Source: AC-32 sp963763475 (GTDB lineage Bacteria; Actinomycetota; Thermoleophilia; Gaiellales; Gaiellaceae). From it: a stretch of DNA of 64,000 bases. Where the stretch lies: contig CAVXOR010000002.1 of assembly GCA_963763475.1 (NCBI GenBank), positions 496,001 through 560,000 of the forward strand. Direction: 5' to 3'. A program made the position numbers and the translations under genes. The notes beneath the pieces are model-generated. The model did no database searches and had not been told where the DNA came from. It saw only the letters and a program-made list of their open reading frames with translations. Below, piece after piece: positions 38,127-46,814 of the stretch (its first letter is position 1; every line of letters starts with the position of its first letter).

Positions 38127-39374
38127 ATGAAAGTACGCGTTTTCGCCGCTACCGCCGTCATCTTGACGCTCGCGGTTGTGGCATCAACAGCGTCCGCGCG
38201 CACGAATCGGTCCGGCAGCGCCGCGGCGAGCAAGATCACCGTCTGGCTGCAGGTCGACGCGCAGTCGGGCTGGCCGAACCTCGTGGCCGCAGCGAACCAG
38301 GAGTTCGAGTCGAAGCATCCCGGCGCGAACGTCGACGTCCAGTACCAGACTTGGGGCGACCACCTGAGCAAGTTCGACGCGACACTCGCGGGCGGTAACA
38401 CGCCGGACGTCATCGAGATGGGCAACACCGAGATGACGAAGTACATGGCAGCGGGCGCGTTCGCGAACCTGAGCTCGCAGAAGGGCTCGTTCCCGAACTC
38501 GAAGAACTGGCTCAAAGGCCTCGCCGCATCGGGTGTCTACAACGGCAAGACCTACGGAGTCCCCTACTACGCGGGCTCGCGTGTGGTCACCTACCGGAGC
38601 GACCTGTTCCGCAGGGCCCATGCCAAGGCGCCGACGAGCCTCGCGCAGTTCACCGCGACGGCCAAGCGCCTCGGGAAGCAGAACAACAAGAGGGGCTTCT
38701 CGCCGGTCTACATCGCCGGCACCGACTGGTACTTCGCGATGAGCTTCGTCTACGACTACGGCGGCCAGATCGCGAAGCTGAAGAACGGCAAGTGGGTCGG
38801 GCAGCTCGAGTCCAAGAAGGCGCGGGCAGGCCTCGCGGCCTACAAGCGGTTCTTCACCGCCGCCTCTCGCGCGAGCAAGACGGGCGTCGAGAACCGGCCG
38901 CAGCCGTATGACGTCTACGCGAAGGGCAAGGCAGCCTCGATCGTCGGCCCGGCCTGGTTCAGCTGCTGCGTCGGCAAGAAGTACACGAAGATGACGAAGC
39001 AGTTCGTGATGCCGAGCCACGTCAGGGGCCAGGGCATGCCGGGCTTCCTCGGCGGCTCCGACCTGGCGGTCCCGGCCGGCTCGAACGACAAGTCGCTCGC
39101 AGCCGACTGGATCCGGATCTTCACCAGCACGGCCAGCGAGAAGGGCCTGCAGGCGAAGGGCAACATCCCCAACGCGACCAACCTGCTCGGGAACAGCGTC
39201 AACGAGCGGGCCGCCAAGCGAAGCTGGTTCGTCCCGACGGCGAAGAACTGGGTCAACGTGGAGAACGGCAACGTCCTCCGCACGATGCTGGCCCGGATCC
39301 TCACCGGGAAGGCGAGCATCGCCCAGGCAACCGCGTTTGCCGACAGCAACATCGAGCTCACGCTCAACCAGTAA
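38127..39374 (+). CDS. Extracellular sugar-binding protein of the ABC importer
   Basis: A 415-residue family-1 solute-binding protein. A Sec signal peptide (MKVRVFAATAVILTLAVVASTASA) lacks a lipobox Cys, unlike most actinobacterial lipoprotein binding proteins. Mature features are ITVWLQVDAQSGWPNLVAAANQEF, DVIEMGNTEMTKYMAAGAF and the GFLGGSDLAVPAGS sugar-pocket region. ATG at 38127 has a GGGAG site seven bases upstream; an earlier reading frame start at 38019 lacks one. The leader of 120 bp holds the regulator's palindrome. Likely ligand: an amino-sugar or chito-/muro-oligosaccharide, from context. Confidence 0.9.
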   Translation: MKVRVFAATAVILTLAVVASTASARTNRSGSAAASKITVWLQVDAQSGWPNLVAAANQEFESKHPGANVDVQYQTWGDHLSKFDATLAGGNTPDVIEMGNTEMTKYMAAGAFANLSSQKGSFPNSKNWLKGLAASGVYNGKTYGVPYYAGSRVVTYRSDLFRRAHAKAPTSLAQFTATAKRLGKQNNKRGFSPVYIAGTDWYFAMSFVYDYGGQIAKLKNGKWVGQLESKKARAGLAAYKRFFTAASRASKTGVENRPQPYDVYAKGKAASIVGPAWFSCCVGKKYTKMTKQFVMPSHVRGQGMPGFLGGSDLAVPAGSNDKSLAADWIRIFTSTASEKGLQAKGNIPNATNLLGNSVNERAAKRSWFVPTAKNWVNVENGNVLRTMLARILTGKASIAQATAFADSNIELTLNQ

Positions 39375-39398
39375 CGACCAGATGATCCGGGGAGCCGC

Positions 39399-40382
39399 TT
39401 GACGAGCAGCGAGATCCCCCACGGAACGGCGCTCGCCGCCGAGGCGGCTCTCCGGCCTCGGCGGCGGCGCCCGTTCACGTTCGCCCGGGTCCTGCGTGGC
39501 GCCGCGCCGTACCTGCTGATCCTCCCGGTCGTCGCGGTGATCGTGGCGATCCTCGGCTACCCGCTCTACCACCTCGCGCGGCTTTCGTTCCAGAAGTACG
39601 GCCTCTTCGAGCTGATCGCCCACCACGGCACGAGCGTCGGCTGGGCGAACTACAGCTCGATCCTCCACGACTCGGTGTTCTGGGACGTCCTCGTTCGGAC
39701 GATTGTCTTCACGGTCGCGAACGTCGCGTTGACTATCGGGATCGGCACCCTGCTCGCCCTGCTACTGACCAAGGTGAGCTCCGTCGTGCGAGTGCTGCTC
39801 ACGGCCGGACTAGTGCTCGCCTGGGCGATGCCGCCAGTCGTCGCGGTGCAAGTCTGGCTCTGGATGACGGACACCGAGAGCGGCGTCGTCAACTACGTGC
39901 TCACGAAGCTCCACGTCGGCGACTACTTCCAGCACGACTGGTACGCGACTTCGTTCTCGCAGCTCTCGCTGACCACGTCGCTGATCGTCTGGGGCGCGAT
40001 TCCCTTCGTCGTCGTGACGGTCTACGCGGGTCTCGCGCAGGTCTCGCACGAGCTCGTCGAGGCGGCGGAGATCGACGGCGCCAGGCCGTGGCGCGTGTTC
40101 AAGGACGTCACCTTCCCGATCGTGAAGCCGATCTTCCTGATCCTGACCAGCCTCTCGATCATCTGGGACTTCGGCGTCTTCACGCAGCCGTTCCTGCTGA
40201 TCGACCAGACGCGCATCAACGCCTCGAACGAGCTGATGGGCATCTACCTGTACGAGGAGGGCTACGTGAAGACGGACTTCGGCCGCGGCGCCGCGATCTC
40301 GATCCTGATGCTCCTGATCGTCAGCGTGCTCTCGATCTTCTACGTCCGCAAGATGGTGCGGACCGGGGATGAGGCCGCGTGA
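39399..40382 (+). CDS. Sugar ABC transporter permease 1 (MalF/UgpA type)
   Basis: A 327-residue membrane protein with six helices and the EAA loop EAAEIDGARPWRVFKDVTFPIVKP (about residues 223-246) contacting the ATPase. N-terminal FARVLRGAAPYLLILPVVAVIVAILGYPLYHLA is the usual first helix. It forms a heterodimer with the next permease. The TTG start at 39399 lies 24 bp after the binding protein gene; a GGGGAG site precedes it. Its stop overlaps the GTG of permease 2 by four bases. Confidence 0.94.
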   Translation: MTSSEIPHGTALAAEAALRPRRRRPFTFARVLRGAAPYLLILPVVAVIVAILGYPLYHLARLSFQKYGLFELIAHHGTSVGWANYSSILHDSVFWDVLVRTIVFTVANVALTIGIGTLLALLLTKVSSVVRVLLTAGLVLAWAMPPVVAVQVWLWMTDTESGVVNYVLTKLHVGDYFQHDWYATSFSQLSLTTSLIVWGAIPFVVVTVYAGLAQVSHELVEAAEIDGARPWRVFKDVTFPIVKPIFLILTSLSIIWDFGVFTQPFLLIDQTRINASNELMGIYLYEEGYVKTDFGRGAAISILMLLIVSVLSIFYVRKMVRTGDEAA

Positions 40383-41215
40383 GGGCGCGCCGTCGCCGTA
40401 GCCGCCTGGTCTGGGACGCGATCGGCGTCGCGCTCTTCCTCGTGATCGCGTTTCCCGTCTACTGGATGATCGCGAGCGCCTTCAAGCCGGATGACGAGCT
40501 GAACGGCCCCACCCCGACCTGGTTCTCGCTCCACCCGACGCTGTCGCACTTCCGCGACGCGATCAACAAGCCCTTCTTCTGGGACGGCGTGAAGAACAGC
40601 CTGATCGTGGTCTCGGTCACCGTCGCGCTCGCGATGGTGCTCGCCTTCCTCGCCGCGGTGGCGCTGGCGAAGTTCCGCTTCACGGGCCGCAAGGCATTCA
40701 TCGTCCTGATCATCGGAATCCAGATGCTTCCGCAGGCGGGCCTGATCATCCCCCTGTACGTCGTGCTCGCGCGCTACCACCAGGTGAACGCGCTCTCGGG
40801 CGTGATCGTGACCTACATGACCTTCGTGCTGCCGTTCTCGGTCTGGGTGCTGCGCGGGTTCCTGCTCGGGATCCCGAAGGAGCTCGAGGAGGCGGCGATG
40901 GTCGACGGCTCGACCCGGATCGGCTCCTTCACCCGCATCCTGCTCCCGCTCGTCGCGCCCGGCCTGGTGGCGACGTCGATCTTCGCCTTCATCACGACCT
41001 GGAACGAGTACATCTTCGCCCGCGTCCTGCTCAACGACCAGTCGAAGCAGACCGCGACCGTCTGGCTGTCGTACTTCTATGGCACGAGCCGCAACACGGA
41101 CTGGGGCGGCCTGATGGCCGGCTCGACGCTGATTGCGGTGCCGGTGATCGTCTTCTTCCTGATCGTGCAGCGGAAGATGGCGTTCGGGCTGACGGCCGGC
41201 GCGGTTCGCGGATGA
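40379..41215 (+). CDS. Sugar ABC transporter permease 2 (MalG type)
   Basis: A 278-residue permease with the MalG-type N terminus LVWDAIGVALFLVIAFPVYWMIASAFK, the periplasmic loop PTWFSLHPTLSHFRDAINKPFFWDGVKNSL (in pieces) and the EAA loop EAAMVDGSTRIGSFTRILLPLVAPGL (about 190-215). GTG start overlaps permease 1 and its stop overlaps the NagZ ATG, so import and hydrolysis are coupled at translation. Size and motifs are normal. Confidence 0.94.
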   Translation: MRARRRRSRLVWDAIGVALFLVIAFPVYWMIASAFKPDDELNGPTPTWFSLHPTLSHFRDAINKPFFWDGVKNSLIVVSVTVALAMVLAFLAAVALAKFRFTGRKAFIVLIIGIQMLPQAGLIIPLYVVLARYHQVNALSGVIVTYMTFVLPFSVWVLRGFLLGIPKELEEAAMVDGSTRIGSFTRILLPLVAPGLVATSIFAFITTWNEYIFARVLLNDQSKQTATVWLSYFYGTSRNTDWGGLMAGSTLIAVPVIVFFLIVQRKMAFGLTAGAVRG

Positions 41216-42576
41216 GCAGCGGCGGGCCAGCGCCCGCCTGTGTCTTCCCGGGCTTCCACGGGCTCGAGGCGCCCGACTGGCTGCGGCGGCTGGCCGCGGA
41301 CGGCCTCGGCGGCGTCGTGCTGTTCGCCCGGAACATCCGCGACCCCGAGCAGCTGGGGGCGCTGACTGCGTCGCTGCGCGCGGAGCGGCCCGAGCTGCTG
41401 ATCGCCGTCGACGAGGAGGGCGGCGACGTGACCCGGCTCGAGGCCGCGAGGGGCAGCTCGTTCCCGGGGAACCTCGCGCTCGGCGCGGCGGACGACGCGG
41501 AGCTGACCAGGCGCGTGGCGGCGGCGATCGGCGGCGAGCTGGCGGCGGTCGGAGTCAATCTCGACCTCGCGCCCGTGGCCGACGTGCTCGTCGACCCGGC
41601 GAGCGCGATCGTCGGCGTTCGCTCGTTCGGGTCGGACCCGGCGCTGGTCGCGCGGCACACAGCGGCGTTCGTGGAGGGCCTGCAGGACGCCGGCGTGGCG
41701 GCCTGCGCGAAGCACTTCCCCGGTCACGGCGAGACCGTGGCCGACTCCCATCTCGAGCTGCCGGTCGCCGGGGCGGATCGCGAAACACTGGCCGAGCGGG
41801 CGCTGCCGCCCTTTGCCGCCGCGGTCGATGCCGGCGTGCGTGCGGTCATGACTGCACACGTCCGCTACCCGGCGCTCGACGAGGAGGCGGCGACCTTCAG
41901 CCCGGCCGTGATCGGCTTGCTCCGTTCCGAGCTCGGATTCGACGGTGTGGTGATGACCGACGCGCTGGAGATGGAGGGCGCGGGAGGGCCGGGCGGCGTG
42001 GCAGAGGCGGCCGCGCGAGCACTGACGGCCGGCGCGGATGCGCTCTGCCTCGGCGCCGAGCTGATGCCCGAGCAGGTCGAGGGAACCGTCGATGGGCTGC
42101 GCCGCGTGCCCGAGGAGCGGCTGGCCGAGGCGGCCGGACGCGTGGCCGAACTGGCGCGCTGGGCGTCCTCACCGCGATCCGGTTCCGACCGCGAGTCGGG
42201 GGCCGAGGCGGCGCGGCGGGCTTTGCTCGTGGAAGGCGACGCACGTGTCGGCCCGGACGCGCTGGTGGTCGAGCTCTGGCCCGAGCCGACGATCGCGGCG
42301 GGCCCGGCCCGGCATGGCCTCGGCGAGCTGCTCGGCGCCGAGACGGTGCGCGTGGCCGAGGGCGACGCGCTGCCACCGGCCGGCGACCGCCCGCTGGTGC
42401 TCGCGCTTCGCGACGCGCACCGCCACACGTGGCAGCGGGAGCTCGTCGGTCCTGGGGCGGTCGTCGTCGAGACCGGCGTGCCCGTCTGGCGGCCGTCCGG
42501 CGCTCGTGCCTACGTCGCGACCTTCGGCGCGGGCCGCGTCAACCTCGCCGCCGCTGCGGACGCACTGCGCGGCTAG
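41212..42576 (+). CDS. nagZ: Beta-N-acetylhexosaminidase NagZ (glycoside hydrolase family 3)
   Basis: A 454-residue GH3 enzyme without signal peptide, therefore cytoplasmic. The NagZ loop KHFPGHGETVADSH (167-180) provides the Asp178-His180 acid/base dyad and MTDALEM carries the nucleophile Asp250. NagZ removes GlcNAc from muropeptide or GlcNAc-MurNAc fragments. A C-terminal domain of about 110 residues (after 340) resembles the GH3 C domain, which many NagZ proteins lack. It ends the importer operon, matching a role in splitting imported disaccharides before kinase, MurQ and NagA act. Confidence 0.94.
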   Translation: MSSGGPAPACVFPGFHGLEAPDWLRRLAADGLGGVVLFARNIRDPEQLGALTASLRAERPELLIAVDEEGGDVTRLEAARGSSFPGNLALGAADDAELTRRVAAAIGGELAAVGVNLDLAPVADVLVDPASAIVGVRSFGSDPALVARHTAAFVEGLQDAGVAACAKHFPGHGETVADSHLELPVAGADRETLAERALPPFAAAVDAGVRAVMTAHVRYPALDEEAATFSPAVIGLLRSELGFDGVVMTDALEMEGAGGPGGVAEAAARALTAGADALCLGAELMPEQVEGTVDGLRRVPEERLAEAAGRVAELARWASSPRSGSDRESGAEAARRALLVEGDARVGPDALVVELWPEPTIAAGPARHGLGELLGAETVRVAEGDALPPAGDRPLVLALRDAHRHTWQRELVGPGAVVVETGVPVWRPSGARAYVATFGAGRVNLAAAADALRG

Positions 42577-42587
42577 CCTTCCGCGCC

Positions 42588-43187
42588 GTGCGGGTCGTGC
42601 TCGACTGGGACGGGACGGTCACCGAGCGGGACACGCTCGACATCGTGCTGGCCGAGTTCGGCGATCCGGAGATCTACGAGCGCGCGGAGGCCGAGCTGGA
42701 CGCGGGCCGGATGACCCTGAACGAGGTGATCTCGAGGGAGTTCGCGACCGTCACGGCGCCGCTGGCCGAGGTCCTCGCGCACGTGCTCGAGCACGTGCGC
42801 GTCCGGCCGGGATTCGCCGAGCTCGCGCGGGCACGGCAGCCATTGGTCGTCTCGTCCGGCTTCCACGAGCTGATCGACCCGGTGCTCGAGCGCGAGGGCG
42901 TGCTCGACGCCGTCGAGCTGCGGGCAAACCGGGTCGACGCCCTGCCCGACGGCTGGCGGGTTCACTTCCGCGTGGCCGAGGCCTGCGAGGTCTGCGGCGA
43001 GCCCTGCAAGCGCGCCGACCTGCCGAAGGGCGAAGTGCTCTACGCCGGTGATGGGCACTCCGACTATTGCGCGTCGCTGGCGGCGGGAAGGGTGTTCGCG
43101 ACCGGGAGCCTTGCCGGCTGGCTCGAGCGCCGCGGCGTCGCGTTCACGCCGCTGACCGACTTCTACAGGCTGGCCTCGGAGCTCTGA
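42588..43187 (+). CDS. HAD-superfamily phosphatase (SerB/MtnX-like)
   Basis: A 199-residue HAD hydrolase. Catalytic Asp6 and Asp8 lie in VVLDWDGTVTERDT, the motif II Ser in VVSSGFHEL, the Lys in CKRADLPKG and motif III in YAGDGHSDYCAS. A cluster CEVCGEPC could bind metal, as seen in MtnX. Candidates are phosphoserine phosphatase or a 2,3-diketo-5-methylthiopentyl phosphatase; the sequence does not decide. The GTG start follows TAGCCT by eight bases. Its 3' end overlaps the convergent MBL-fold gene by 25 bp. Confidence 0.85.
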   Translation: MRVVLDWDGTVTERDTLDIVLAEFGDPEIYERAEAELDAGRMTLNEVISREFATVTAPLAEVLAHVLEHVRVRPGFAELARARQPLVVSSGFHELIDPVLEREGVLDAVELRANRVDALPDGWRVHFRVAEACEVCGEPCKRADLPKGEVLYAGDGHSDYCASLAAGRVFATGSLAGWLERRGVAFTPLTDFYRLASEL

Positions 43188-43777
43188 CGCGGACCGCCGT
43201 GGGTCAGGAGCATCAGCCGAGGGCGCTTGCTGTTCACCACACGCTCTACGCGTTCCTTCGAGGTCGTCAGCGAGTCGCCCTCGCGCAGCCAGCTCTCGGG
43301 GCAGTGGCGGACGGCATCCTCGTACCCGAGCAGCGTGTCGCCGAAGACGATCGCTTCGTGGCTGGGTAGCCAGAACGCTGCCTCGTCCATGTGGTGCAGC
43401 GCCAGCGCCTCGACGTTGCCGGGCAGCTCGTCGGCGTGCACGAACGTGTTCGTCACCGGCGCTCGTTTCGCGACCTCGTCGAGCGAAGGCCGGTGCGCCC
43501 AGATCGTCGTGCCCTCGTAGCGATCGAAGATCTCCCGTGAGCTGCGGGCGTGCCAGAAGACAGTCACCAGGATCTTCGGTGGGCCGTGCTCGCTCACGTC
43601 ACGGTCGAGAGCGGCCAAGAAGCTCGCCTCGTCGTCGGCCGGCACGAGCGGGTCGAAGAGCACGAGGTCGTCGCCCTCGACCAGCGCGTACGAGGAGACG
43701 TCACGCGCCCAACCTTGCCCATCCGGGTGCCCCGTCCTCCACCACCACAGGTGCGGCGCGAGCTGCTCGATCTCCAC
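43163..43777 (-). CDS. Metallo-beta-lactamase-fold-like protein lacking HxHxDH
   Basis: A 204-residue protein with the strand order and C-terminal motifs of an MBL fold (SSYALVEGDDLVLFDPLVPADDE, EALALHHMDEAAFWLPSHEAIVFGDTLLG, LMLLTHGGP). At the place of the metal-binding HxHxDH, however, it reads VFWHARSSREIF. Either metal binding is altered or the protein is non-catalytic. GTG at 43777 is chosen since the frame upstream runs into the divergent DNA glycosylase gene 23 bp away. It is convergent with the HAD phosphatase. Confidence 0.72.
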   Translation of the reverse strand: MEIEQLAPHLWWWRTGHPDGQGWARDVSSYALVEGDDLVLFDPLVPADDEASFLAALDRDVSEHGPPKILVTVFWHARSSREIFDRYEGTTIWAHRPSLDEVAKRAPVTNTFVHADELPGNVEALALHHMDEAAFWLPSHEAIVFGDTLLGYEDAVRHCPESWLREGDSLTTSKERVERVVNSKRPRLMLLTHGGPRQSSEASL

Positions 43778-43800
43778 GGGCCACAACGTAGCGTTGCGAC

Positions 43801-44616
43801 GTGGCTCTCCTCGCGCTACCCGAGCCGTTCGACTTCGAGTTGACGACGGAGCGCTTCCGCGCGTTCGGGCCCGACCTCGCCAACCTCTGGGTCGATCGGG
43901 CGCTGCACCGCGTCGTGGGGCCGCGCGAGGTGCGGATCGAGGCGGCGCCGGGCGGGGCGGACGTCGAGCCGCTCGACGAGGAGACCGGGCCGGTTGCACT
44001 TGCGCTGCTCGGCGCGCCCTTCGAGCTCGAAGCCTTCTACGCCTGGGCACAGGACGACCCGGTGCTGCGGGGGCTGGCCGAGACGCTCGCCGGCTTCCGG
44101 CCGCCGCTCGCGCCCGATCCCTTCGAGACGCTCGTCACCTCGATCACGGCGCAGCAGGTGTCGCTCTTCGCCGCCTTCGCGATCCGCAACCGCCTGATCG
44201 AGCGCTTCGGCCGGCGCGTCGGCCAGGCTCACGCGTTTCCCACGGCGGAACAGCTGCGCGAGGCCACGCCGGACGACCTGAGAGCGCTCGGCTTCTCGGG
44301 CCGTAAGGCCGAGTACGTGCTCGGGATCGCGCAGGAGCCGGTCGACCTGCACGAGCTCGCCTCGCTGCCCGACGAGGAGGTCAAGGCCCGCCTCACCTCG
44401 ATCCGGGGGATCGGCGAGTGGACGGCGGAGTGGTTCCTCGCACGCCACCTGGCTCGCCCGCGGGCCTGGCCGGTCGGGGACATCGCGCTCGAGAAGGCGG
44501 TGCTCGCCTTCTATCCGGACGCCGGCGACCTGCGCGCGGCCCGCGAGCGCTTCGAGCCGTTTCAGAACCTCTCGGCCCACTACCTGCTGACCGGGGCTAG
44601 GCTGGCCGTCGGATGA
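43801..44616 (+). CDS. DNA-3-methyladenine glycosylase II (AlkA-like)
   Basis: A 271-residue HhH-GPD glycosylase. The helix-hairpin-helix LTSIRGIGEWTAEWFLARHL (198-217) is followed by the catalytic Asp227 in WPVGDIAL. The N-terminal 100 residues form the AlkA-type beta domain, lacking in MutY/Nth. The enzyme excises alkylated purines. No methyltransferase domain (Ada) is fused. The GTG at 43801 lies in a short divergent spacer. Its stop overlaps the ATG of the GNAT gene (ATGA). Confidence 0.92.
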   Translation: MALLALPEPFDFELTTERFRAFGPDLANLWVDRALHRVVGPREVRIEAAPGGADVEPLDEETGPVALALLGAPFELEAFYAWAQDDPVLRGLAETLAGFRPPLAPDPFETLVTSITAQQVSLFAAFAIRNRLIERFGRRVGQAHAFPTAEQLREATPDDLRALGFSGRKAEYVLGIAQEPVDLHELASLPDEEVKARLTSIRGIGEWTAEWFLARHLARPRAWPVGDIALEKAVLAFYPDAGDLRAARERFEPFQNLSAHYLLTGARLAVG

Positions 44617-45551
44617 ACGTCCGCGAAGCAACCGCCGCCGACGAGTCGACGCTGCTCGCCTTCACCGAGGCGATCTTCGGCGAGAACTGGGACCGACCCT
44701 GGCGCCCGCCAGAGGTCACGCCGGCGATGTTCGAGGGCAAGCTCGTGCTGCTGGCCGAGGACGAGGGCGAGCCGGTCGGCTACGCGTTCGGCGAGCTCGA
44801 CGCCCAGGGCTACGCGTTCGTGAACATCGTCTACGTCGTTCCGGAGCGGCGGCGGCAGGGCGTGACCAAGGCGCTGCTGGCCGCGTTCGGCGAGCGCGCT
44901 CGCGAGGCCGGGATCGAGCACCTGGCGCTCGACGTCGCCAACGGGAACGACGCCGGCCGTGAGGTCTGGCGGCGACTCGGGTTCACCGAGTGGGCCCATC
45001 GCCTGACCGTCCCGATCGAGCGGCTCGAGCAGCACGACGCGCACGGCGAGTCGTACGCCTCGCTGCACGTCCAGAGCGACGACCGCGAAGCCGTCGAGGC
45101 CGCGGTCGCCAAGTACCTGCCCCGGCTCGGCGGCTCCGGCGGTCGTGTCGAGGGGCCCAGGCGCGGCTGGGTCGCCGTCTACGCCGAGCTGGTCGACCGC
45201 GACCGCAAGGCCCGCGAGCGCCTGGCCTCGGAGCTCTCGAACGCGACCGCCGCGGTCGTCTGCGCGATCGGCGTCGACGACGGCGTGGTCGTGCGCTACG
45301 TGCTCTACGAGCGCGGCAGCGCGGTCGACGAGTACCAGTCGCTGCCCGAGCACTTCGAGCCATTGCCTCCCGGCGACGTGATCGCCCTTGGCGCGAATCC
45401 GACCGTCGTCTCGCGTCTCACCGGCGCCGAGCCGGCGGCTGTGCGGGCGGTCGCGCGCACGGCCTCCTCGCCGGACGAGCTGCCGCCCGCGGACGAGCTC
45501 CTGCAGCAGCTCGCCGAGGTGCTGGGCCTCGAGGGCGCAGGCCGCGGGTAG
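44613..45551 (+). CDS. GNAT acetyltransferase with additional C-terminal domain
   Basis: A 312-residue protein. Residues 1-140 form a GNAT domain with the acetyl-CoA loop VPERRRQGVTKALLAAFGERA and ALDVANGNDAGREVWRRLGFTEW. The C-terminal 165 residues (SYASLHVQSDDREAVEAAVAKYLPRL onward) form a second alpha/beta region (AELVDRDRKARERLASEL, VDDGVVVRYVLYERG) unlike a GNAT fold; I do not recognise it. Substrate unknown. ATG at 44613 overlaps the glycosylase gene, while a TAGGCT box nine bases upstream may also give a leaderless start. Confidence 0.85.
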   Translation: MNVREATAADESTLLAFTEAIFGENWDRPWRPPEVTPAMFEGKLVLLAEDEGEPVGYAFGELDAQGYAFVNIVYVVPERRRQGVTKALLAAFGERAREAGIEHLALDVANGNDAGREVWRRLGFTEWAHRLTVPIERLEQHDAHGESYASLHVQSDDREAVEAAVAKYLPRLGGSGGRVEGPRRGWVAVYAELVDRDRKARERLASELSNATAAVVCAIGVDDGVVVRYVLYERGSAVDEYQSLPEHFEPLPPGDVIALGANPTVVSRLTGAEPAAVRAVARTASSPDELPPADELLQQLAEVLGLEGAGRG

Positions 45552-45561
45552 ATTCAAGGCC

Positions 45562-46131
45562 GTGCCGACGCTCTACACCGCCGACCGCTGCCCGTACGCG
45601 GCCCGCGCCCGGATCGTGCTCGCCGAGAAGGGGATCGCCTACGAGGCGGTCGAGGTCGACCTCGGCGACCGGCCGCCCTGGATCTACGAGAAGAACGAGA
45701 CCGGCCGCGTGCCGGTCTACGAGGAGGACGAGGGGCTCGTGCTGCCGGAGTCCGAGGTGATCATGGAGTACCTCGAGGAGCGCTACCCGGAGCCGGCACT
45801 ATGGCCCGCCGACCCCGCCGAGCGCGCGCTGGCGCGGCTCTGGCTGCAGCGCTTCGACGACCGGCTCGGCGACGCCTACTACGCTGCCCGGCGCGGTGAC
45901 GGGCGTCAGCAGCTCGACGAGCGGCTCGACGACCTGGAGCGCGCGCTCGAGGCTCAGCCCTACCTCAGCGGCCGCGAATTCGGCCTCGCAGACATCGGCT
46001 ACGTCCCCTGGATCCTGCGCGGGCTCGAGCGCTTCGGCCTCGAGCTGGGGCCGTCGACGGCGGACTGGCTCGAGCGCTGTTCCGAGCGTCCGGGCGTCGC
46101 CGCCGAACGAGCGGTAGTTTCGGCCCTGTGA
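45562..46131 (+). CDS. Glutathione S-transferase-fold protein
   Basis: A 189-residue GST-family protein: thioredoxin-like N-terminal part PTLYTADRCPYAARARIVLAEKG (Cys10, Tyr12) with RVPVYEEDEGLVLPESEVIMEYLEERYP, and an all-helical C-terminal part. GSH is absent from most actinobacteria, so a mycothiol or unrelated thiol partner, or a stringent-starvation-like scaffolding role, is possible. The GTG is seven bases after TAGATT. Its 3' end overlaps the next gene by four bases (GTGA). Confidence 0.86.
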   Translation: MPTLYTADRCPYAARARIVLAEKGIAYEAVEVDLGDRPPWIYEKNETGRVPVYEEDEGLVLPESEVIMEYLEERYPEPALWPADPAERALARLWLQRFDDRLGDAYYAARRGDGRQQLDERLDDLERALEAQPYLSGREFGLADIGYVPWILRGLERFGLELGPSTADWLERCSERPGVAAERAVVSAL

Positions 46132-46814
46132 AGGTCGTCCTGCTCCACGCCTACCCGCTCGACGAGCGGATGTGGGAGCCGCAGCTCGAGGCACTGCGCG
46201 ACTACGAGGTCGTCACGCCCCGCCTCTACGGCCGCGGGCGGACGGTCGACGAGTACGCGGCCTCCGTGCTCGCCGAGGCGGAGGGCGAGCTCGCGCTCGT
46301 CGGCGCCTCGCTGGGCGGGTACGCGGCGCTCGCGATGACGCATCGCGAGCCCGAACGGATCCGAGCCCTCGCGCTGATCGGCGCCCGCGTCGATGCCGAC
46401 TCCCCGGAACGCCGGGCGGGGAGGGCCGACACGAGAGCGCTCATCGACGACGGCGGCGCCGAGGCTCTGTGGGAGAACCAGCGCACGAAGCTCTTGCTGG
46501 AGGACGCCGCCGAGAGCGCGATCGAACGTGCCCGCGGGCAGGTGCTCGACCGCTCGAACGAGGAGCTGGTCGAGGCGCTCGAGGCAATTCGTGACCGCGA
46601 CGATCGCTCCGACACGCTGGCGGGCTTCGGCGGCCCGGTGCTCGTCGCGGTCGGCGAGGGCGACCTCTTCATCCCGCCGGAGGAGGCGGAGCAGCAGAGC
46701 CACACCGCCCTGCACGGACGCTTCCGGGCGTTTGCCGGATCACGCCACCTGCCGAGCCTCGAGCAGCCCGACGAGTTCAACGCCGCCCTGGCGGGCTTTC
46801 TCGCCGATGTCTGA
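46128..46814 (+). CDS. Alpha/beta hydrolase
   Basis: A 228-residue hydrolase with LLHAYPLDERMWEPQ as oxyanion loop and the nucleophile Ser61 in VGASLGGYAAL; the acid is probably Asp in VGEGDLFIPPEEA and the base His in GSRHLPSLEQP. No signal peptide. The substrate is unknown; 3-oxoadipate enol-lactonase-like enzymes have this outline. It is in a chain with the GST gene (GTGA overlap) and the rhodanese gene (ATG inside its 3' end), so the three are translationally coupled. Confidence 0.88.
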   Translation: MKVVLLHAYPLDERMWEPQLEALRDYEVVTPRLYGRGRTVDEYAASVLAEAEGELALVGASLGGYAALAMTHREPERIRALALIGARVDADSPERRAGRADTRALIDDGGAEALWENQRTKLLLEDAAESAIERARGQVLDRSNEELVEALEAIRDRDDRSDTLAGFGGPVLVAVGEGDLFIPPEEAEQQSHTALHGRFRAFAGSRHLPSLEQPDEFNAALAGFLADV

